Shown: positions 14,124-21,231 of the stretch, one piece after another
How positions within the stretch are numbered: position 1 is the first letter of the stretch
How the letters are laid out: the number at the start of each line of letters is the position of its first letter
Program-made: the position numbers and the translations under genes
Assembly (NCBI RefSeq): GCF_050729195.1
Contig: NZ_JBOHKS010000212.1
Span: 1 to 21,231 of the forward strand
Reading direction: 5' to 3'
DNA length: 21,231 nucleotides
Source of the DNA: Hypericibacter sp050729195
GTDB lineage: Bacteria; Pseudomonadota; Alphaproteobacteria; Dongiales; Dongiaceae
Notes under the pieces: model-generated
Seen by the model: only the letters and a program-made list of their open reading frames with translations
What the model was told of the DNA's origin: nothing
Databases searched by the model: none

Positions 14124-15112
14124 AGACCGCGATCGTCCTGTTCAATCTCGGCGGTCCCGACGGCCCCAGTGCGGTCGAGCCTTTTCTTCGCAATCTTTTT
14201 TCCGATCCGGCGATTCTGCGCGTGCCGGGTTTCCTGCGCGGATTCCTGGCGCGGTTGATCGCGCGGCGGCGGGCTCCGGTGGCGAAGGCCGTCTATGACA
14301 AGCTCGGCGGTGGCTCGCCCCTGCTGCCCAACACGCAAGCGCAGGCGCGGGTCCTCGAGGCCGAGCTCAAGGATCTGGGCGAGGTGCGTTGCTTCATCGC
14401 GATGCGCTATTGGCATCCGTTCGCTGATGAGACTGCGCCCGAGGTGAAACGCTTCGCACCCGACCGGATCATCCTCCTGCCGCTCTATCCGCAGTTCTCG
14501 ACCACGACGACAGAATCCTCCTTCGCAGATTGGGATCGTGCCGCAGCGATCGTGGGCCTGACGGCGAGGACCTTCGCCATCCGCGACTATCCGGCCGATG
14601 AGGGTTTCGTCGCGGCGGTGGCGCGGCTGACGGCAGAGATGCTGCCACAAGCGCGCGCGGCGGGTCCGACCCGGATCCTGTTCTCGGCGCATGGGCTGCC
14701 GAAGAAGATCGTCCAGGCGGGCGATCCCTATGCGGACCAGGTCGGCAGCTCCGTGCGGGCCGTTGCCGCCAGGCTCGGCCTCGGCCTCGAGGATTATGAG
14801 ATCTGCTTCCAGAGCCGGGTCGGGCCGCTCGAATGGATCGGTCCCTATACCGACGCGGAGATCGTGCGCGCGGCGCAAGCCCGCCAATCGATCCTGCTGG
14901 TGCCGATCGCCTTCGTCTCGGAACATTCGGAGACGCTGGTCGAGCTCGATATCGAATATCGCCATCTGGCCGAGAAGGAGGGTGCGGTCGGATATTTCCG
15001 GGTGCCGACGGTGGGGACCGCGCCCGAATTCATCGCCGGCCTGGGCGGCCTGGTCCGCCAGGCCCTGCGGGCCGGCAGCTCGTCGAACTCATCCTCGAGG
15101 AGGCGCCCATGA
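14120..15112 (+). CDS. hemH: Ferrochelatase
   Basis: The 330-residue protein inserts ferrous iron into protoporphyrin IX, the last step of protohaem synthesis. It starts MKTAIVLFNLGGPDGPSAV, the family's N-terminal strand, and has the catalytic His in LFSAHGLPKKIVQAGDPY (H191). The C-terminal segment CFQSRVGPLEWIGPYTD is followed by AFVSEHSETLVELDIEY with the conserved Glu. There is no added C-terminal hydrophobic domain, so it is likely soluble or peripherally membrane-bound. The start overlaps hemE and the stop overlaps hemJ, each by 4 bp, so the three haem genes are translationally coupled. Confidence 0.97.
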   Translation: MKTAIVLFNLGGPDGPSAVEPFLRNLFSDPAILRVPGFLRGFLARLIARRRAPVAKAVYDKLGGGSPLLPNTQAQARVLEAELKDLGEVRCFIAMRYWHPFADETAPEVKRFAPDRIILLPLYPQFSTTTTESSFADWDRAAAIVGLTARTFAIRDYPADEGFVAAVARLTAEMLPQARAAGPTRILFSAHGLPKKIVQAGDPYADQVGSSVRAVAARLGLGLEDYEICFQSRVGPLEWIGPYTDAEIVRAAQARQSILLVPIAFVSEHSETLVELDIEYRHLAEKEGAVGYFRVPTVGTAPEFIAGLGGLVRQALRAGSSSNSSSRRRP

Positions 15113-15549
15113 CCAGTTTCGCCGACTGGCAGCCCTGGCTGCTCTCGCTCCATATCGTCGCCGTCATCGCCTGGATGGCGGGGATGCTCTATCTGCCCCG
15201 GCTCTACGTCTATCACGCCGATGCCAAGTCCGGCTCCGAGCTCTCGGAGACCTTCAAGGTGATGGAACGCCGGCTGCTGCGCGCGATCATCAATCCGGCC
15301 ATGATCGCCGCCTGGATCCTGGGGCTGACGCTGGCGACCTGGGGCCATCACTGGGGCGAGGGCTGGCTTCACGCCAAGCTGGCACTCCTGGTCCTGATGC
15401 AGATCGCCCATGCGGCATTGTCACGCTGGCGCCGGCAGTTCGCCCAGGACCGCAACCGCCATCCGGCCCGGTTCTACCGGGCGGTGAACGAGATTCCGAC
15501 CGTCCTCATGATCGGAATCGTCATCCTGGCGATCGTGCGGCCGTTCTGA
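15109..15549 (+). CDS. hemJ: Protoporphyrinogen IX oxidase, HemJ type
   Basis: The 146-residue, four-helix membrane protein matches HemJ (UPF0093), which oxidises protoporphyrinogen IX to protoporphyrin IX in organisms lacking HemG/HemY. The N-terminal LSLHIVAVIAWMAGMLYLPR (H15, R31) and the downstream YVYH (H36) carry the conserved residues; WLHAKLALLVLMQIAHA and the final hydrophobic MIGIVILAIVRPF complete the helices. The ATG overlaps the hemH stop (ATGA) and has GAGGAGG a few bases upstream. The product feeds ferrochelatase, encoded by the gene before it. The usual position between hemE/hemH and rho is kept. Confidence 0.95.
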   Translation: MTSFADWQPWLLSLHIVAVIAWMAGMLYLPRLYVYHADAKSGSELSETFKVMERRLLRAIINPAMIAAWILGLTLATWGHHWGEGWLHAKLALLVLMQIAHAALSRWRRQFAQDRNRHPARFYRAVNEIPTVLMIGIVILAIVRPF

Positions 15550-15577
15550 CCGCCCGCGATCAGCCCTACCTAGGCCA

Positions 15578-15605
15578 TTGACTTGCCTCACGCCTTTCGT
15601 TAAAG
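15578..15605 (+). promoter_or_regulatory. Candidate rho promoter
   Basis: TTGACT (15578-15583) is followed after 16 bp by TTAAAG (15600-15605). The -35 is good, the -10 only half matches. It lies about 190 bp upstream of the rho start, implying a long leader transcript. Confidence 0.4.
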
Positions 15606-15710
15606 ATCGCCCCGTTCAATAGCGGTGGCTTTCTCCGAGCCCACCACCTCTCCGCACCAAAAATCGAACCTCTAGGGCCTTTTCAGGTCGGCATCCGTCC
15701 GACCGCCGGT

Positions 15711-15796
15711 TCATCACCGCCCGGCCCTTCCGCCCCTCGGTTTCCCCCACGCTGACGCCTCCTCCCCGGTTACATCCCCTCCCCTCGGTTACATCA
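15711..15796 (+). promoter_or_regulatory. C-rich, G-poor rho leader, possible rut site for autoregulation
   Basis: In 15711-15790 I count 43 C against 13 G, the base bias that Rho prefers for loading. Just before the ATG a CGGTTACATC segment occurs twice (15767-15776 and 15785-15794). No purine-rich ribosome-binding site precedes the rho ATG. E. coli rho is autoregulated by termination in its leader; a similar mechanism is inferred here. Confidence 0.55.
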
Positions 15797-17053
<1,257 letters not shown>

Positions 17054-17066
17054 AAGGTCGGCTCCC

Positions 17067-17402
17067 TTGCTGATCCTCGTTGCCGGCCCCTACAGCGCGC
17101 CGACGCAAGAGGATCGCGCCGCCAACCTCGAACGCATGAACATGGCCGCGGCAGCTCTGGCTGTCCGCGGCCATTTTCCTGTCATCGGCGTGAATGTCGC
17201 GCTGCCGGTGCTGCAGGCGGCGGGCCTCGACTACACCCACCCGCTCATGATGGCGATCTCGCTGGCTGTCACCGAGCGCTGCGATGCGGGCCTTCAGACC
17301 GGCCGCTCGCCCGGCGCCGATCGCGAGATCGCGCGGTTGGTCGAGCTCGGTCGGCCGGTCTATCGCCGGCTCGAGGATGTGCCGGCGGCATCCGGAATCT
17401 GA
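17067..17402 (+). CDS. DUF4406 / nucleoside 2-deoxyribosyltransferase-like small protein
   Basis: The 111-residue protein begins LILVAGPYSAPTQEDRAANLERM and ends with CDAGLQTGRSPGADREIARLVELGRPVYRRLEDV. The GPYSA motif and the RSPGADREI segment are marks of the DUF4406 group within the nucleoside 2-deoxyribosyltransferase-like (Rossmann) fold, whose members may act on nucleotides; no activity is established from the sequence. The start is TTG at 17067, supported by AGAAGG 9 bp upstream, which overlaps the rho stop codon, so translation is likely coupled to rho. No other in-frame start preserves the AGPYSA strand. The gene is small but the codon pattern matches its neighbours. Confidence 0.8.
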   Translation: MLILVAGPYSAPTQEDRAANLERMNMAAAALAVRGHFPVIGVNVALPVLQAAGLDYTHPLMMAISLAVTERCDAGLQTGRSPGADREIARLVELGRPVYRRLEDVPAASGI

Positions 17403-17425
17403 CGCAATCGAGCCGAGCGCTCCTT

Positions 17426-17480
17426 GTCATCCCGGCCCTCGTGCGGGCCTGCTGCGGCCCGACACGGGGGCCGGCATGAC
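17426..17480 (+). repeat. REP-like palindromic element, long hairpin
   Basis: GTCATCCCGGCCCTCGTG (17426-17443) pairs with CACGGGGGCCGGCATGAC (17463-17480) with two mismatches. A nested GGGCC/GGCCC stem (17445-17449, 17456-17460) gives one extended hairpin. GTCAT...ATGAC palindromes of this kind are dispersed in many GC-rich proteobacterial genomes. It lies 23 bp after the DUF4406 stop and could also end the rho transcript or protect its 3' end. There is no T-run. It sits alone in a 200-bp gap otherwise without visible features. Confidence 0.75.
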
Positions 17481-17602
17481 GATAAGGGCAACGGCAATAG
17501 CCTTGTCGCTAGACCCAGCGCAGTCCTAGCATCCAAGGGCAGGGCGGCTGCCGGGTTCTCCCCCAAGGCGGCGCCTGCCGATCCGGAAGGCTTGGCCCCG
17601 GT

Positions 17603-20600
17603 ATGGAATGCCCGCGCTGCCGAACCGAGAATCCCGCCCGCCACCGCTTCTGCAGCGCCTGTGGCCAGAAGCTGGCGCGCGTCTGTCCCGACTGCCAATT
17701 CGAGAACAGCCTCGAGGCCGGATTCTGCGGCGGCTGCGGTCGCGCTCTGGGAGCCCCAATACCGAAACCGGCCGAGCCCGCCAGCGAAGGCGAGCGCCGC
17801 CCGGTCACCGTGCTCTTCGCCGACCTGGTCGGGTTCACCGAGCTCTCCGGCCGGCTCGACGCGGAGGATCTCAAGGCCCAGGTCGACAGCTTCTATGCCC
17901 GCACCGACCGGGTGATCGCGGATTATGGCGGCACCGTCGACAAACATATCGGCGATGCCGTCATGGCGCTCTTCGGCGCGCCCGTCGCCCATGGCGATGA
18001 CAGCGAGCGCGCGGTTCGTGCGGCGCTCGATATCCATGCCCGCCTGGCGGAGGCCGGATCGTCGGGCCCCGTGCAATCGGTCCATATCGGTATCGCCGCC
18101 GGCGAGGTCGTGGCGGGTGGCTTCACCCGTGGCTACACCGTGCTGGGCGAGAGCGTGAACCTGGCCTCGCGACTGGTGGGCCTGGCCGGTGCCGGCGAGA
18201 CCGTGATCTCGGACGCCTTGCGCCAGGCCCTGGGCGGCCGCCTCGTCGCGACGCCGCTGCCGGCGCAGGCGCTCAAGGGCATCGAGGGTCCCGTGCGCGC
18301 CTGGCGCGTCACCGGTCTGGCGCCGGCCAGCCGCGACGCCACGCCCTTCGTCGGCCGGGTGCATGATCGCCACCTCCTGGCCGGGATGATCACCGCGACC
18401 AGGGCCAGCGGTCGCGGACGGATGATGGTGCTGCGGGGCGAGGCCGGCATCGGCAAGAGCCGGCTTCTGGACGAGACCGTCACGGAAGCGGCCCGCGCCG
18501 GTTTCGCCGTTCATCGCGCCTTCGTGCTCGATTTCGGAGCCGGACGGGGACAGGACGCGGTGCCGGCGCTCGCCCGCAGCCTCCTCGGCCTCGGTGCCGA
18601 CAGCGATCGTCCCGCGCGCGTTGCCGCCATCGAGGCGGCGCTGGCGCGGGGCCTGATCGAAGCGGACGAGCAGGCGTTGCTCGAGGAACTCCTGGATCTG
18701 CCGAGCCTGGGCGAGCGGTGGCTGATCTATGCCGCCATGGACAACGCCACGCGGCTGGCCCGCAAGCAGGGGCTGCTGGCGGCCTTGGCCCGGCGGGTGG
18801 CCCAGCAGGCTCCGCTCCTGATCGCGATCGAGGATCTTCATTGGGCGGAGCCCGCCATGCTGGGATCGGTCACGGCGCTCGCCGAGGCGACGGCCCATAG
18901 CCCGATCCTGCTGCTGGCGACGACGCGTCCCGAGGGTGATCCGCTCGACAAGGCCTGGCGCGTGAAGCTGGTCGAGGCCGAGGTCAATCTGCTCGATCTG
19001 GCGCCGTTGCGCCCGGCGGACTCCGCTGCCCTCGCCGCCTCGCTCATGTCGCCCGGCGATGCCCGCATCGCCGCCTGCATCGAGCGGGCGCAGGGCAACC
19101 CCTTGTTTCTGGAGCAATTGCTGCGCCATACCGCAGCGGGTCCCGCCGACAGCGTGCCGGTCTCGGTGCAGAGCGTCGTGCTGGGCCGGCTCGACCGGTT
19201 GCCGCCCGAGGAGAAGTCGCTGCTGCAGGCGGCTTCGGTCCTGGGGCAGCGCTTCTCGCCCGAGCTGCTGGCTCATCTCCTGGAGCGGCGGCAGGTCGAT
19301 GTAGCAGGACTGGTCGAGGCCCATCTGCTGAGGCCCGACGCGGCCGGGCTGGTCTTTGCCCATGCGCTCATTCGCGACGGCGTCTATGGCTCGCTCCTGA
19401 AGGCGCGCCGGCGGACGCTGCATCGCAAGGCGGCCGACTGGTTTCATGGCCGGGATGCCGGGCTCGAGGCCGAGCATCTCGACCGTGCGGAAGATCCCGG
19501 CGCGGCCGCGGCCTATCTGGCGGCGGCGCGCGAGGCCTTGGCCCAATTCCAGCTGGGCCGCGCGGAATCGCTGGCGAGCCACGGCGGCGCCCTGGGCCAT
19601 GAGCCGGCGATCAAGGGCGCGCTGGCGGCGGTGCAGGGCGAGGCGGCGCAGGGCTTGGGCGAAACCCTATCCGCGCTCCAGGCCTTCGAGCTCGCTTCCG
19701 CTTCCTTGCCGCCGGGCCCCGAGCGTCTCGCCGCGATGCTGGGGCAGGCCAATGCGCTCTCGGTGCTGGACCGGCTGGAGGAGGCGCTGTCGCTGCTGGA
19801 TCGCGCTCAGGAGGAAGCGGAGCGCCTGAAGCTTCCGGTCCTGCTCGCCCGTGTTCATGGCCTGCGCGGCAACATCGTTTTTCCCCGCGGCGAGGTGGCG
19901 CGTTGCCTCGCCGAACATAGCCGCGCCCTCGAGCTGGCCATCGAGGCCCGCGCGCCCGAGGAAGAGGCACGGGCGCATGGCGGCCTGGGTGACGCCTATT
20001 ACATGAGCGGGGACATGGCGAGCTCGATCCGGCATTACGAGCGCTGCGTGCGCGTCGCGGCGGCGCAAGGCTATCGGCGGATCGAGGTCGCCAACCGTTC
20101 GATGTATTCCCTCGGAAACATGTTCGATCTGGATTTTCCTGGCGCTCTCCGGGAGGCGGAGGCGGCGGTGAAGCTGGCGATCCAGGTCGGACATCGCCGC
20201 GCGGAGATGATCGCCGAGCATATGCGCTACTGGAATTTCATCGAGATGGGCGAGCTGGAAGGTGCAAGGAAGGCGGCCTTGCGCGCCATCGCCATCAGCC
20301 GGCAACTGAATGCGCGGCGCTTCGAGGCGGAAGGCTTGATGTTCCTGGGCGAAGCGCTGGCGACCGCCGGCGACCCTGAAGGCGTCGCGCGGCTTCGCGA
20401 AGCCAATGTCATCGCGCGCGAGACCCCGAGCTATATGCTGCCGAGCGGTCTTGGCTTGTTGGCGATGTTGACGCCGGATCCCGGAGAGCGCGAGGCTGCA
20501 CTGCAGGAAGGCGAGGCGCTGCTGGTGGCCGGGACAGTCTGGCACAACCGCGTCTTCTTCAATCGCTATGCGATCGAGGCTGCCTGGCGATCCGGCAATG

Positions 20601-20815
20601 CGGCGCGGATGTTGCGTTATGCGGAGGCGCTGGGGCAGGTCACGAGGGAACCGATGCGCTATCTCGACTTTCTGGTGCGGCGCGCCCACCTGCTGGCGGC
20701 GCATCTCGAAGGGAACGGCGACCGCGTCGCCCTCGCGGCGTTGCGCGACGAGGCCGTTTCGAGGCACTGGCAGGCCGTGCTGCCCGAGCTGGAGACGGCC
20801 CTGGCGCGGGCTTGA
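17603..20815 (+). CDS. Zinc-ribbon / class III cyclase / AAA-ATPase / TPR regulator
   Basis: This 1070-residue protein has four parts. Residues 1-48 form a double zinc ribbon (C3, C6, C17, C20 and C28, C31, C42, C45). Residues 66-240 are a class III nucleotidyl cyclase domain with metal-binding D74 (LFADLVGFTE) and D118 (DKHIGDAVMALFG), purine-contact K114 and T179, and transition-state N186 and R190 (GESVNLASR); all catalytic positions are filled, so cAMP (less likely cGMP) synthesis is expected. Residues 248-600 are a STAND-like ATPase with PFVGR, Walker A GEAGIGKS (279-286) and Walker B LLIAIEDLHW. About 640-1070 is an alanine-rich TPR-like array (for example ARAHGGLGDAYYMSGDMASSIRHYERC). 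No membrane segment is seen. Cys3 requires translation from the chosen ATG; GGAAGG lies 12 bp upstream. The input signal, presumably sensed by the ATPase/TPR part, is unknown. Confidence 0.92.
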   Translation: MECPRCRTENPARHRFCSACGQKLARVCPDCQFENSLEAGFCGGCGRALGAPIPKPAEPASEGERRPVTVLFADLVGFTELSGRLDAEDLKAQVDSFYARTDRVIADYGGTVDKHIGDAVMALFGAPVAHGDDSERAVRAALDIHARLAEAGSSGPVQSVHIGIAAGEVVAGGFTRGYTVLGESVNLASRLVGLAGAGETVISDALRQALGGRLVATPLPAQALKGIEGPVRAWRVTGLAPASRDATPFVGRVHDRHLLAGMITATRASGRGRMMVLRGEAGIGKSRLLDETVTEAARAGFAVHRAFVLDFGAGRGQDAVPALARSLLGLGADSDRPARVAAIEAALARGLIEADEQALLEELLDLPSLGERWLIYAAMDNATRLARKQGLLAALARRVAQQAPLLIAIEDLHWAEPAMLGSVTALAEATAHSPILLLATTRPEGDPLDKAWRVKLVEAEVNLLDLAPLRPADSAALAASLMSPGDARIAACIERAQGNPLFLEQLLRHTAAGPADSVPVSVQSVVLGRLDRLPPEEKSLLQAASVLGQRFSPELLAHLLERRQVDVAGLVEAHLLRPDAAGLVFAHALIRDGVYGSLLKARRRTLHRKAADWFHGRDAGLEAEHLDRAEDPGAAAAYLAAAREALAQFQLGRAESLASHGGALGHEPAIKGALAAVQGEAAQGLGETLSALQAFELASASLPPGPERLAAMLGQANALSVLDRLEEALSLLDRAQEEAERLKLPVLLARVHGLRGNIVFPRGEVARCLAEHSRALELAIEARAPEEEARAHGGLGDAYYMSGDMASSIRHYERCVRVAAAQGYRRIEVANRSMYSLGNMFDLDFPGALREAEAAVKLAIQVGHRRAEMIAEHMRYWNFIEMGELEGARKAALRAIAISRQLNARRFEAEGLMFLGEALATAGDPEGVARLREANVIARETPSYMLPSGLGLLAMLTPDPGEREAALQEGEALLVAGTVWHNRVFFNRYAIEAAWRSGNAARMLRYAEALGQVTREPMRYLDFLVRRAHLLAAHLEGNGDRVALAALRDEAVSRHWQAVLPELETALARA

Positions 20816-20818
20816 GCG

Positions 20819-21231
20819 CTAACGCGGCGCCAGGCGGCGGAAGAGCTCGGGATAGTCGATCACGAGACCGTCGGCATCGAGCGGCAGGTCGGCCTTGAAG
20901 CCCGTGGGATAGCCCTCATAGGTGACGATATGGCGGCCCTTGCCCTGCTCGCGGCAGGTATAGCGCTGCGTCACCGGCTTCACGGCGAGCGCCGGCGCCG
21001 CGATATAGGCCACCTTGATCTCGGCCGATTTGCCGGGTGCCAGCTCGAGCCGGCGCACCGGAAAGACGTTGGTGAAAGGCGTCACCGAGATGTCGATATC
21101 GAAGCAGCCTTCGAGCTCGGGCAGGGCCTCGCCCTGATCGCCCTGCCAGTTGCCACGCCCGTCGCTCTTGAGCGTCCGCTCGGTGAGGACCGCCATGGTC
21201 TGGGATTCGAGCGCGACCTTGCGCACGCGCC
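20819..21231 (-). CDS. Putative glycolipid-binding domain protein, N-terminus cut by window edge
   Basis: The frame is open to the right edge and ends at a TAG at 20821-20819. The visible 137 residues contain LPELEGCFDIDISVTPFTN, FPVRRLEL, KVAYIAAPAL, TQRYTC and GLVIDYPELFRRLAP, the pattern of the putative glycolipid-binding family (PF06475). A GTG at 21226 could start it, but the preceding codons continue the family pattern (R-VRKVALES), so the true start lies outside the window and the gene is partial. Family function is poorly defined. It converges on the cyclase gene with only 3 bp between stop codons and no terminator. Confidence 0.82.
   Translation of the reverse strand, partial: RVRKVALESQTMAVLTERTLKSDGRGNWQGDQGEALPELEGCFDIDISVTPFTNVFPVRRLELAPGKSAEIKVAYIAAPALAVKPVTQRYTCREQGKGRHIVTYEGYPTGFKADLPLDADGLVIDYPELFRRLAPR

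Noticed and set aside
17360..19600. Minus-strand open frame of 746 codons
   Set aside because: Antisense to the cyclase gene; the product is rich in Gln, Arg and Gly typical of GC-rich shadow frames.

Overview
The window is a GC-rich, gene-dense stretch of a bacterial chromosome. Protein family content and gene order point to an alphaproteobacterium, and I infer Rhodospirillales or a close relative. The order ppsR-maf-aroE-coaE-dnaQ facing secB, with timA-mltA beyond it, and hemE-hemH-hemJ-rho diverging on the other side, is an arrangement typical of that class. No RNA genes, CRISPR arrays, prophage or insertion sequences were seen.

Layout. Bases 1-4712 run leftward: a cut-off secreted DUF1036 protein, then, read upstream, lutB, lutA, mltA (a lipoprotein lytic transglycosylase) and timA (a Tim44-like inner-membrane protein), closely spaced as one probable operon. 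A 436-bp gap with a 15-bp tandem repeat separates this from a histidine phosphatase and secB on the plus strand. From 6385 to 11265 the minus strand carries a compact ppsR-maf-aroE-coaE block whose genes overlap by 4 to 20 bp, followed by dnaQ. A plus-strand gene fusing a MerR-type DNA-binding domain to a P-loop ATPase lies between coaE and dnaQ. An MFS transporter (11473-12684) and a 359-bp non-coding gap come before the haem block hemE-hemH-hemJ, then rho and a small DUF4406 gene. The right end holds a 1070-residue zinc-ribbon/class III cyclase/ATPase/TPR regulator and the tail of a glycolipid-binding-domain protein.

How the genes work together. hemE, hemH and hemJ supply three late steps of haem synthesis and are translationally coupled. 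rho has a long C-rich leader that looks built for autoregulated termination. ppsR, maf, aroE, coaE and dnaQ are housekeeping functions (PEP/pyruvate enzyme control, nucleotide clean-up, shikimate, coenzyme A, replication proofreading). secB, timA and mltA serve the envelope.

Most interesting region. The hemE-ppsR interval is the place where the chromosome origin lies in Caulobacter and Rickettsia. Here most genes diverge from it, and the gap next to hemE (12685-13043) holds ten GANTC sites in 262 bp where about one is expected. It also has two TCCCCA motifs resembling Caulobacter weak DnaA boxes, a spaced direct repeat and an AT-rich patch against the hemE start. This makes it a candidate, unproven, replication origin or CcrM-responsive control region. 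Other points worth attention are the MerR-ATPase fusion with an internal duplication, the multidomain cyclase, the rho leader, and lutAB without lutC.
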